10,000 nucleotides of DNA from Glandiceps talaboti (GCF_964340395.1 NC_135569.1:18921457-18931456), one strand, 5' to 3'; positions 1-8,583 are shown, counted from the first letter of the stretch. Notes: generated by a model from the sequence alone, not told the origin. Translations and numbers: made by a program.

Positions 1-2724
1 CTCCATACTGAAAGTACTGATGAAATCATTCTACTATTAGAACTCCATAGTGAAAGTACTGATGAAATCATTCTACTATTAGAACTCCATACTGAAAGTA
101 CTGATAAAATCATTGTACTATTAGAACTCCATAGTGAAAGTACTGATGAAATCATTCTACTATTAGAACTCCATAGTGAAAGTACTGATGAAATCATTCT
201 ACTATTAGAACTCCATAGTGAAAGTACTGATGAAATCATTCTATTATTAGAACTCCATAGTGAAAGTACTGATGAAATCATTCCACTATTAGAACTCCAT
301 AGTGAAAGTACTGATGAAATCATTCTATTATTAGAACTCCATAGTGAAAGTACTGATGAAATCATTCTACTATTAGAACTCCATAGTGAAAGTACTGATG
401 AAATCATTCTACTATTAGAACTCCATAGTGAAAGTACCGATGAAATCATTCTACTATTAGAACTCCATAGTGAAAGTACTGATGAAATCATTCTACTATT
501 AGAACTCCATACTGAAAGTACTGATGAAATCATTCTACTATTAGAACTCCATAGTGAAAGTACTGATGAAATCATTCTACTACTAGAACTCCATAGTGAA
601 AGTACTGATGAAATCATTCTACTATTAGAACTCCATAGTGAAAGTACTGATGAAATCATTCTATTATTAGAACTCCATAGTGAAAGTACTGATGAAATCA
701 TTCTACTATTAGAACTCCATAGTGAAAGTACTGATGAAATCATTCTACTATTAGAACTCCATAGTGAAAGTACTGATGAAATCATTCTACTATTAGAACT
801 CCATAGTGAAAGTACTGATGAAATCATTCTATTATTAGAACTCCATAGTGAAAGTACTGATGAAATCATTCTACTATTAGAACTCCATACTAAAAGTACT
901 GATGAAATCATTCTACTATTAGAACTCCATAGTGAAAGTACTGATGAAATCATTCTACTATTAGAACTCCATAGTGAAAGTACTGATGAAATCATTCAAC
1001 TATTAGAACTCCATACTGAAAGTACTGATGAAATCATTCTACTATTAGAACTCCATACTAAAAGTACTGATGAAATCATTCTACTATTAGAACTCCATAG
1101 TGAAAGTACTGATGAAATCATTCTATTATTAGAACTCCATAGTGAAAGTACTGATGAAATCATTCTACTATTAGAACTCCATAGTGAAAGTACTGATGAA
1201 ATCATTCTACTATTAGAACTCCATAGTGAAAGTACTGATGAAATCATTCTACTATTAGAACTCCATACTAAAAGTACTGATGAAATCATTCTATTATTAG
1301 AACTCCATACTGAAAGTACTGATGAAATCATTCTACTATTAGAACTCCATACTAAAAGTACTGATGAAATCATTCTACTATTAGAACTCCATAGTGAAAG
1401 TACTGATGAAATCATTCTACTATTAGAACTCCATACTGAAAGTACTGATGAAATCATTCTACTATTAGAACTCCATAGTGAAAGTACTGATAAAATCATT
1501 CTACTATTAGAACTCCATAGTGAAAGTACTGATGAAATCATTCTATTATTAGAACTCCATAGTGAAAGTACTGATGAAATCATTCTACTATTAGAACTCC
1601 ATAGTGAAAGTACTGATGAAATCATTCTACTATTAGAACTCCATAGTGAAAGTACTGATGAAATCATTCTACTATTAGAACTCCATAGTGAAAGTACTGA
1701 TGAAATCATTCTATTATTAGAACTCCATACTGAAAGTACTGATGAAATCATTCTATTTATTAGAACTCCATAGTGAAAGTACTGATGAAATCATTCTACT
1801 ATTAGAACTCCATAGTGAAAGTACTGATGAAATCATTCTATTATTAGAACTCCATAGTGAAAGTACTGATGAAATCATTCTACTATTAGAACTCCATACT
1901 GAAAGTACTGATGAAATCATTCTACTATTAGAACTCCATACTGAAAGTACTGATGAAATCATTCTATTTATTAGAACTCCATACTGAAAGTACTGATGAA
2001 ATCATTCTACTATTAGAACGCCATAGTGAAAGTACTGATGAAATCATTCTATTATTAGAACTCCATAGTGAAAGTACTGATGAAATCATTGTACTATTAG
2101 AACTCCATAGTGAAAGTACTGATGAAATCATTGTACTATTAGAACTCCATAGTGAAAGTACTGATGAAATCATTCTATTATTAGAACTCCATACTAAAGG
2201 TACTGATGAAATCATTCTACTATTAGAACTCCATAGTGAAAGTATTGATGAAATCATTGTACTATTAGAACTCCATACTAAAAGTACTGATGAAATCATT
2301 CTACTATTAGAACTCCATACTGAAAGTACTGATGAAATCATTCTACTATTAGAACTCCATACTGAAAGTACTGATGAAATCATTCTACTATTAGAACTCC
2401 ATACTAAAAGTACTGATGAAATCATTCTACTATTAGAACTCCATACTGAAAGTATTGATGAAATCATTCTACTATTAGAACTCCATAGTGAAAGTACTGA
2501 TGAAATCATTCTATTATTAGAACTCCATACTGAAAGTACTGATGAAATCATTCTACTATTAGAACTCCATACTAAAAGTACTGATGAAATCATTCTACTA
2601 TTAGAACTCCATACTGAAAGTACTGATGAAATCATTCTACTATTAGAACTCCATACTAAAAGTACTGATGAAATCATTCTACTATTAGAACTCCATACTG
2701 AAAGTACTGATGAAATCATTCTAT
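1..2724. repeat. 42-bp minisatellite, about 64.8 units, left edge cut by window
   Basis: Head-to-tail units begin CTCCATAGTGAAAGTACTGA and end CATTCTACTATTAGAA. The period is 42 bp except for two 43-bp units, starting at 1723 and 1934, which carry an extra T (CTATTTATTAG for CTATTATTAG). Common variants are CATAGT/CATACT, GAAAGT/AAAAGT and CTACTA/CTATTA; rarer ones are GTACTA and CGCCAT (2019). The last unit starts at 2691 and breaks off at about 2724. Because 42 is a multiple of 3, one frame is open on each strand: LELHSESTDEIILL on +, MISSVLSLWSSNSR on -. The two extra bases break both frames, and a T to A change at 998 creates a - strand stop. I read it as non-coding DNA in the intron upstream of the ACAP exon. 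CATACT units and GAA/AAA alternation become common toward the right end. Confidence 0.97.
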
Positions 2725-3065
2725 CAACAAAACGACGCCATACCAACAGTCTAAGAATGGTACATATTGCCTGGGTAACAAATATTGATTTGCATATTAA
2801 TAAACATTTTTTTTTGGAATATAACAGATTTTACTATTGTGCTGCAATACCATAGATGATATTTTGAAATCATATGTACTATAGTATTGAATGATTTTAT
2901 ATCCCAAATATTAGATAAAAAACTATTAAGAGTAACGATATAAACATTGATGATCTATCACTGTCTCTCATACAGTTAAAAATATAATATAATGTTACTC
3001 AGGCTTACCCTTGACTACATACCGGTATTTAAATAATATGTTAATTTTATTTGTTATCTTTCCAG
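2725..3065 (+). other. End of upstream ACAP intron with 3' splice site
   Basis: This is AT-rich, non-repetitive sequence between the 42-bp array and the first exon. It ends in a T-rich tract and TTATCTTTCCAG at about 3054-3065, a good acceptor. The acceptor leaves one base of a split codon on exon A, so the upstream intron is phase 2. I see no other gene, RNA or promoter signal here. An open frame running from the array to 2855 is chance read-through. Confidence 0.7.
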
Positions 3066-3249
3066 AGAAATAAGGAAAGTGAAAGAAACCAAACGAGTGT
3101 TTGATAAAATCAGTGATGATCTGGAGAATGCATTTGCCAAACATGCCCAGGTCAATAAGGCCAAACCAGGAGAGGCTGAAGACACGTACAATGTATTGAC
3201 AGCTACCAGGTCTGCCTTTGCACATACAGCATTGGACTATGTATGCCAG
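3066..3249 (+). CDS. ACAP: ACAP-family Arf-GAP, BAR-domain exon A
   Basis: This internal exon of 184 bp has one base of a split codon followed by 61 codons. The peptide begins EIRKVKETKRVFDKISDD, passes ENAFAKHAQV, and ends LTATRSAFAHTALDYVCQ. That matches the middle of the BAR domain in ACAP proteins, where the run 'LTATR..F.H.ALDYV' is characteristic. ACAPs are cytosolic multidomain proteins (BAR, PH, Arf-GAP zinc finger, ankyrin repeats) that bind curved endosomal membranes through BAR-PH and stimulate GTP hydrolysis on Arf6. Only the BAR part is in this window. The acceptor is TTTCCAG|A and the donor CAG|GTATGT at 3250; the donor intron is phase 0. Translation continues without a gap into exon B at 6824. 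The last 56 bp of the exon are also the first part of the 70-bp array. An open frame starting at the GTG at 3079 is only the exon interior, not a separate gene. The paralogue (ACAP1/2/3) cannot be assigned. Confidence 0.9.
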
Positions 3250-5169
3250 GTATGTTATTAGGATATTGACAGCTATAAGGTCTGCCTTTGCACATACAGC
3301 ATTGGACTATGTATGCCAGGTATGTTATTAGGATATTGGCAGCCACCAGGTCTGCCTTTGCACATACAGCATTGGACTATGTATGCCAGGTATGTTATTA
3401 GGATATTGACAGCTACCAGGTCTGCCTTTGCACATACAGCATTGGACTATGTATGACAGGTATGTTATTAGGATATTGACAGCTATAAGGTCTGCCTTTG
3501 CACATACAGCATTGGACTATGTATGCCAGGTATGTTATTAGGATATTGACAGCCACCAGGTCTGCCTTTGCACATACAGCATTGGACTATGTATGCCAGG
3601 TATGTTATTAGGATATTGACAGCCACCAGGTCTGCCTTTGCACATACAGCATTGGACTATGTATGCCAGGTATGTTATTAGGATATTGACAGCTACCAGG
3701 TCTGCCTTTGCACATACAGCATTGGACTATGTATGCCAGGTATGTTATTAGGATATTGACAGCTACCAGGTCTGCCTTTGCACATACAGCATTGGACTAT
3801 GTATGCCAGGTATGTTATTAGTGTATTGACAGCTACCAGGTCTGCCTTTGCACATACAGCATTGGACTATGTATGCCAGGTATGTTATCAGGATATTGAC
3901 AGCTACCAGGTCTGCCTTTGCACATACAGCATTGGACTATGTATGCCAGGTATGTTATTAGGATATTGACAGCTACCAGGTCTGCCTTTGCACATACAGC
4001 ATTGGACTATGTATGCCAGGTATGTTATTAGGATATTGACAGCTACCAGGTCTGCCTTTGCACATACAGCATTGGACTATGTATGCCAGGTATGTTATTA
4101 GGATATTGACAGCTACCAGGTCTGCCTTTGCACATACAGCATTGGACTATGTATGCCAGGTATGTTATTAGGATATTGACAGCTACCAGGTCTGCCTTTG
4201 CACATACAGCATTGGACTATGTATGCCAGGTATGTTATTAGGATATTGACAGCTACCAGGTCTGCCTTTGCACATACAGCATTGGACTATGTATGCCAGG
4301 TATGTTATTAGGATATTGACAGCTACCAGGTCTGCCTTTGCACATACAGCATTGGACTATGTATGCCAGGTATGTTATTAGGATATTGACAGCTACCAGG
4401 TCTGCCTTTGCACATACAGCATTGGACTATGTATTCCAGGTATGTTATTAGGATATTGACAGCTACCAGGTCTGCCTTTGCACATACAGCATTGGACTAT
4501 GTATGCCAGGTATGTTATTAGGATATTGACAGCTACCAGGTCTGCCTTTGCACATACAGCATTGGACTATGTATGCCAGGTATGTTATTAGGATATTGAC
4601 AGCTACCAGGTCTGCCTTTGCACATACAGCATTGGACTATGTATGTCAGGTATGTTATTAGGATATTGACAGCTACAAGGTCTGCCTTTGCACATACAGC
4701 ATTGGACTATGTATGCCAGGTATGTTATTAGGATATTGACAGCTACCAGGTCTGCCTTTGCACATACAGCATTGGACTATGTATGCCAGGTATGTTATTA
4801 GGATATTGACAGCTACAAGGTCTGCCTTTGCACATACAGCATTGGACTATGTATACCAGGTATGTTATTAGGATATTGACAGCTACCAGGTCTGCCTTTG
4901 CACATACAGCATTGGACTATGTATGCCAGGTATGTTATTAGGATATTGACAGCTACCAGGTCTGCCTTTGCACATACAGCATTGGACTATGTATGCCAGG
5001 TATGTTATTAGGATATTGACAGCTACCAGGTCTGCCTTTGCACATACAGCATTGGACTATGTATGCCAGGTATGTTATTAGGATATTGACAGCTACAAGG
5101 TCTGCCTTTGCACATACAGCATTGGACTATGTATACCAGGTATGTTATTAGGATATTGACAGCTACCAG
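3194..5169 (+). repeat. 70-bp tandem array derived from the exon A end plus splice donor, 28.2 units
   Basis: Twenty-eight full units follow at exactly 70 bp with no indel; the AGCTACCAGG block recurs at 3201, 3271, 3341 and so on to 5091. A partial unit ends at about 5169. Each unit is the last 56 bp of exon A (TATTGACAGC to TATGCCAG) plus 14 bp of intron (GTATGTTATTAGGA). Substitutions are few. AGCTATAAGG is at 3271 and 3481; AGCCACCAGG at 3341, 3551 and 3621; AGCTACAAGG at 4671, 4811 and 5091. The block before CAGG varies at 3451, 4431, 4641, 4851 and 5131. None of these changes touches CAG|GTATGT. The central units (about 3901-4390) look identical to one another, as expected from recent expansion. 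The array lies in the intron between exons A and B. Short open frames within it, such as 3778-3969, are by-products of the copied exon. Confidence 0.97.
3247..3255 (+). promoter_or_regulatory. 5' splice site of exon A (CAG|GTATGT)
   Basis: The boundary is CAG|GTATGT, close to the U1 consensus. It is the only one of 28 identical sites in this intron that joins exon A to exon B with the ACAP frame intact. Continuing past it reads V-C-Y-stop (GTATGTTATTAG). Confidence 0.85.
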
Positions 5170-5509
5170 TGACCAGTGTCTCAATTTTAATACTATAAAG
5201 ATAGTTCACTGAATAGTGATTTATTCATAATGTTCAGATATAGAGTCATGATTTTGAATAATGTCTCCTTGGCCTCATTGACAAATTGTTCTCTACCTGA
5301 ATAGTCAATGTATAAGTAGTAGCAAGGTATGGAGTCAATGTATAAGTCGTAGTAAGGTATGGAGTCAATGTATAAGTATTAGCAAGGTATGGAGTCACTC
5401 GGTACTTTCTGACAACTGATTATAAAGCTGGTTCTCATAGCACGGCTCACTTCATAAAATTAATACCTGTTCACCTCAAATTTGAAAGTATTTTAGTTAA
5501 AATCATCAT
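5170..5509. other. Unrelated 340-bp intronic segment bounded by a 10-bp direct repeat
   Basis: The 70-bp array stops after CAGCTACCAG (5160-5169), and the same ten bases return at 5510-5519, where an orphan unit fragment begins. The DNA between is unlike the array. It contains a small hairpin (TCACTGAATAGTGA, about 5207-5220) and a 3 x 30 bp repeat. Its ends (TGACCAGTGT and AAAATCATCATC) are not inverted repeats, and no coding frame is seen. It could be a short transposon-like insertion or filler from a rearrangement. Confidence 0.5.
5304..5397. repeat. 30-bp repeat, three copies
   Basis: Copies start with GTCAATGTATAAGT at 5304, 5334 and 5364 and end AAGGTATGGA. They differ by a few bases (AGTAGC, CGTAGT, ATTAGC). 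A fourth copy starts at 5394 but fails after GTCA. Confidence 0.93.
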
Positions 5510-5551
5510 CAGCTACCAGGTCAGTCTTTGCACATACAGCATTGGAGTATA
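5510..5551 (+). repeat. Orphan, diverged fragment of the 70-bp exon-derived unit
   Basis: The sequence reads CAGCTACCAGGTCAGTCTTT, then GCACATACAGCATTGGAGTAT. It matches the first 40 or so bases of the array unit with changes TCTGCC to TCAGTC and ACTAT to AGTAT. The splice donor part is absent, replaced by AT-rich sequence. It lies 350 bp after the last partial unit. Confidence 0.9.
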
Positions 5552-5590
5552 TAATAAATAAATAAATGAATAAGTATTAGTAAATAAATA
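5552..5590. repeat. AT-rich simple repeat, (AAAT)n-like
   Basis: Degenerate AATA/AAAT tetranucleotides (AATAAATAAATAAATGAATA, then TAGTAAATAAATAG) follow the orphan unit. They may mark a retroposon tail or be plain low-complexity sequence. Confidence 0.7.
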
Positions 5591-5638
5591 GTCTCGATAT
5601 TTCTCATTCATGTGATGTCAGTCATCTTTGAGCCATGA

Positions 5639-6358
5639 TTGTCAGTACCCTTCCTCACCTATGATATTACCCTAATGTCAGTACCCTTCCTCACCTATGA
5701 TATTACCTCAATGTCAGTACCCCTCCTCACCTATGATATTACCCTAATGTCAGTACCCCTCCTCACCTATGATATTACCCTAATGTCAGTACCCCTCCTC
5801 ACCTATGATATTACCCTAATGTCAGTACCCCTCCTCACCTATGATATTACCCTAATGTCAGTACCCCTCCTCACCTATGATATTACCCTAATGTCAGTAC
5901 CCCTCCTCACCTATGATATTACCCTAATGTCAGTACCCCTCCTCACCTATGATATTACCCTAATGTCAGTACCCCTCCTCACCTATGATATTACCCTAAT
6001 GTCAGTACCCCTCCTCACCTATGATATTACCCTAATGTCAGTACCCCTCCTCACCTATGATATTACCCTAATGTCAGTACCCCTCCTCACCTATGATATT
6101 ACCCTAATGTCAGTACCCCTCCTCACCTATGATATTACCCTAATGTCAGTACCCCTCCTCACCTATGATATTACCCTAATGTCAGTACCCCTCCTCACCT
6201 ATGATATTACCCTAATATCAGTACCCCTCCTCACCTATGATATTACTCTAATGTCAGTACCCCTCCTCACCTATGATACTGCCAACATGTCAGTACCCCT
6301 CCTCACCTATGATACTACCCTAATGTCAGTACCCCTCCTCACCTATGATACTGCCAAC
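5639..6358 (+). repeat. 36-bp minisatellite, 20 units, open in one frame
   Basis: Twenty units of exactly 36 bp (12 codons) start at 5639, 5675, 5711 and so on to 6323. The commonest unit begins ATGTCAGTACCCCTCCTCAC and encodes MSVPLLTYDITL. The two left units have TTCCTC (F for L). The right end has GATACTGCCAAC or GATACTACC variants (units at 6251, 6287 and 6323), so divergence is concentrated at the edges, with a homogenised middle. The frame stays open from a TTG at 5639 (first ATG 5675) into unique DNA to a TAA ending at 6493, giving a possible 284-residue product with a 40-odd residue non-repeat tail. The other five frames are stopped in every unit. It lies in the ACAP A-B intron with no clear splice sites of its own. 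I favour non-coding minisatellite. Confidence 0.95.
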
Positions 6359-6823
6359 ATTGAGGGAATCAAATTCTCTATGATGTCATACCAGGAGATT
6401 ATCTTTGCAAAGCCACTTGAAGATATTCATATCAGCAACATTGTGAAAAAATCTTTGAAATTGAGTAATGTTGAAAACATGCTAGCCTCTTAATCAACAC
6501 TTTGTTTAGAGCTTCAATTTCTAATATTTAATTTTCTTGCTAAAATATATTTTATGTATATTTAGACTTATAGATGACTATTCTGATAAAAATATAATCC
6601 TTAGATAACTTTGTTAGTGTTTGACTTATTTTACAATATATAAATACAAGATACAAGAATTAGACAGTAGGCATGCCATGCATGGTTGATATTATACAAA
6701 AATGTAATAACATAAATTTACCTGATGTTTTTAAAAGATATTCAGTCAATATTTTTGACATAGCTGGTAGATTTTACCTACTTACTGCTTTTACCCTATT
6801 TTATATTGTTTGTTTCTTTTCAG
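6359..6823 (+). other. Right part of the ACAP A-B intron with 3' splice site
   Basis: This is non-repetitive, AT-rich DNA. The first 135 bases continue the open frame of the 36-bp array by chance or otherwise; nothing in that tail is recognisable. The segment ends in a strong pyrimidine tract, TTTGTTTCTTTTCAG, just before exon B. No RNA gene or mobile element is seen. Confidence 0.65.
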
Positions 6824-6868
6824 ATAAGTGTGGTTGACTCCAAGAAAAGATATGAAATACTAAACACA
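6824..6868 (+). CDS. ACAP: ACAP-family Arf-GAP, BAR-domain exon B (45-bp small exon)
   Basis: Fifteen codons read ISVVDSKKRYEILNT between TTCTTTTCAG and GTAAGT. Joined to exon A (ending ALDYVCQ) and exon C (starting LLSFM), the peptide gives the order 'ALDYV.QI.V..SK...EIL...LSFM' that is conserved in the ACAP BAR domain. Both flanking introns are phase 0, so the exon is symmetric and skipping it would remove 15 residues without a frameshift. Such skipping would shorten a BAR helix. The exon is too short to stand on its own; recognition rests on splice sites, phase and continuity with both neighbours. The donor ACA|GTAAGT is strong. Confidence 0.87.
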
Positions 6869-6956
6869 GTAAGTTTAATATTCACTTCTCTACATCATGA
6901 CTTAAGTGCTGTATTTTTAAGTGGATAGTTTTGGTACACATGATGACTTGATGCTG

Positions 6957-7369
6957 TACATCACAAAGTATGGCAACTCACCAATAGGTAAACTTCTGTG
7001 TGTAGTTCCACACATCACAAAGTATGGTAACTCACCAATAGGTAAACTTATGTGGAGTTCCACACATCACAAAGTATGGTAACTCACCAATAGGTAAACT
7101 TATGTGTGGAGTTCCACATATCACAAAGTATGGTAACTCACCAATAGGTAAACTTATGTGTGTAGTTCCACACATCACAAAGTATGGTAACTCACCAATA
7201 GGTAAACTTATGTGGAGTTCCACACATCACAAAGTATGGTAACTCACCAATAGGTAAACTTATGTGGAGTTCCACACATCACAAAGTATGGTAACTCACC
7301 AATAGGTAAACTTATGTGTGTAGTTCTAAACATCACAAAGTATGGTAACTCACCAATAGGTAAACTTCT
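6957..7369. repeat. 52/54-bp minisatellite, eight units
   Basis: The core ATCACAAAGTATGGTAACTC starts at 6960, 7014, 7066, 7120, 7174, 7226, 7278 and 7332. Spacings are 54, 52, 54, 54, 52, 52 and 54 bp. The 2-bp steps come mainly from one extra TG in the linker (TATGTGTG versus TATGTGG). Every unit has CACCAATAGGTAAACTT, which includes the donor-like string AG|GTAAAC. The array sits about 90 bp after exon B, in the B-C intron. Minus-strand open frames here are by-products. Confidence 0.96.
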
Positions 7370-8021
7370 CTCCCTTAAATACCCTTACAATGAATGATTT
7401 TTGCAGAACTCCTATTACATGTATTAATGGCAAAATGTAGTTCATGGGAGCTAAAGTATGATCTATGTTACTCATTCTACTAGATTTAAACTTTGACAAC
7501 ACGTCATCCTGTTTGAATTGCTAGCAGAACTCACCATAAACAAAACTTCTCATGGTCCTTACGTCTCTTCCTGCCATAGCAGACAGCAGAATTAGTGTGT
7601 AGGTTAACACATCACTTCCGCCTAAGGGCAGAGATGCTTTGATCGACTTCTTTTCCCATACCGCTAAGGGCAGATACGCTTTGATCGACGTCTTTTCCCA
7701 TACCGATAATTGAAAGTGACTGAAACCAACACATTTTATCATGTTTAACATTCATATTTTTATTAAATATTGTGATATCCCAAGGTACCATTTCTCATTA
7801 AATATGCTATAAATAGGTGTAATCAGACAACAAACTGCAGGGTCCCAATATTTCTAAGTGTTTATACTCTTCATATTCCAAACATGAATTTGACAAAATT
7901 CTATGTCCCTATCATCTCTTGTTATTGCTATTTGACCAAATGAAAGAGATTCCTAATGTACATAACATCTAAGAATTGGAGCAGATATGATGATTGTATT
8001 ATTATCATTTATTTCTGCCAG
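7370..8021 (+). other. Rest of the ACAP B-C intron with 3' splice site
   Basis: The stretch is mostly unique AT-rich sequence apart from a two-copy repeat at 7618-7702. It ends TCATTTATTTCTGCCAG at 8005-8021, a normal acceptor. A minus-strand open frame (7521-7751) shows no known domain and is taken as chance. Confidence 0.65.
7618..7702. repeat. Two-copy direct repeat, 43 + 42 bp
   Basis: Copy 1 (7618-7660) runs CCGCCTAAGGGCAGAGATGC through TTTGATCGACTTCTTTTCCC to ATA. Copy 2 (7661-7702) starts CCGCTAAGGGCAGATACGCT and ends the same way. They differ by a one-base indel and a few substitutions. A further CCG at 7703 hints at a third start. Confidence 0.9.
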
Positions 8022-8117
8022 CTGTTGTCTTTCATGCAAGCCCAGTCTACATTCTATCACCAAGGTTATGATCTCCTGACAGACTCGGATCCATTCTTCA
8101 AACACCTTTCAACACAG
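8022..8117 (+). CDS. ACAP: ACAP-family Arf-GAP, BAR-domain exon C
   Basis: Thirty-two codons lie between TTTCTGCCAG and GTAAGA. The peptide begins LLSFMQAQSTFYHQGYDLL and ends FFKHLSTQ. The blocks 'LSFM.A...F.HQGYDL' are hallmarks of the ACAP BAR domain, directly following the exon B segment in the family. The reading phase is 0 at both ends, so exons A, B and C give 108 continuous residues. The rest of the BAR domain, PH, Arf-GAP and ankyrin repeats should lie to the right of the window, and the N-terminus to the left. No frameshift or stop is present in the three exons, so the gene looks intact here. Confidence 0.9.
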
Positions 8118-8540
8118 GTAAGATTTCAATTGTAGTTGTCTGAAATAGACTTTTACTACCAATACATGTATGTCTCATAACAATTCAATATGACAACATG
8201 ACCTGCACACAGTGTGTTACACATTACTATAGGACTGCATGGTGCACACTAAAATGAGTCAATCTCCTTGAGACCCTCGGCCTCCGGTATGAGGCAAAAT
8301 GTTATAACAGGTACCAAGATTTGACAGGTAATGATAATGTATTTAAAAGCCCAAACAGGCACTCTCCAGAGAAAGCTGTTATGTTGGATTCTGTACATGC
8401 CTGTTTGTTATTTGTTGTTGACTTTTGTTTAAGTTTGCTAGCCTTCAAATGTTTATTTATTGGTATAATTACACCTGAAGTCACGAATGATTACATCCTC
8501 ATTTACATATCATTTGCATACAGCTATGTAAGAATGTTTT
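8118..8540 (+). other. Start of next ACAP intron, no further feature
   Basis: The donor is CAG|GTAAGA. Unique intronic sequence follows. An open frame from 8321 runs through this region into the LINE, but its first 87 or so residues resemble nothing I know, and only the part after about 8584 is LINE protein. A small GC-richer patch (8268-8297, CCTCGGCCTCCGGTATGAGG) can fold weakly. Confidence 0.6.
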
Positions 8541-8581
8541 TGGTATTACACTGCAGTGCAAATATCACTAGTATGCATGTG
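8541..8581 (+). repeat. Orphan, deleted unit of the 58/59-bp minisatellite
   Basis: The string CAGTGCAAATATCACTAGTA then TGCATG (within 8554-8579) matches the right-hand array unit CAGTGCAAGTAATCAC...CACTAGTATGCATG. The AT-palindrome between its two CACT motifs is missing. It lies directly upstream of the LINE, while the main array begins directly downstream. Confidence 0.75.
8577..8581. repeat. Possible left target-site copy (ATGTG) of the LINE
   Basis: ATGTG follows the orphan minisatellite unit and matches 9409-9413. Five bases can match by chance, but the repeat units on both sides support this as the insertion point. Confidence 0.5.
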
Positions 8582-8583
8582 GA

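Noticed and set aside
1-2855. Long repeat-protein open frames on both strands (- 996-1751, - 1964-2746, + 1953-2855)
   Set aside because: They follow from a 42-bp period without stops. Single-base insertions break them, and no start, signal or unique domain supports a protein.
2995-3225. Minus-strand open frame opposite exon A
   Set aside because: It is the antisense shadow of the ACAP coding exon and intron end.
3778-3969. Small open frame inside the 70-bp array
   Set aside because: It is made of copied exon and intron bases that stay open by chance because of the variant junction at 3821.
3271-5140. Each 70-bp unit as a separate cryptic exon (TTATTAG acceptor to CAG donor)
   Set aside because: The bases before TTATTAG lack a pyrimidine tract, so the acceptor is weak, and inclusion would bring in stops and frameshifts.
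5639-6358. Interstitial telomere sequence (ACCCTAA in each 36-bp unit)
   Set aside because: Only seven bases match the telomere hexamer register, once per 36 bp, with no consecutive hexamers.
7521-7751. Minus-strand 76-codon open frame with internal repeat
   Set aside because: The repeat in the peptide reflects the two-copy DNA repeat at 7618-7702. There is no domain and no splice context.
8321-8583. N-terminal part of the open frame that reads into the LINE
   Set aside because: It has no resemblance to LINE protein or to any known domain, and the minisatellite relic at 8541-8581 shows that this part lies outside the element.
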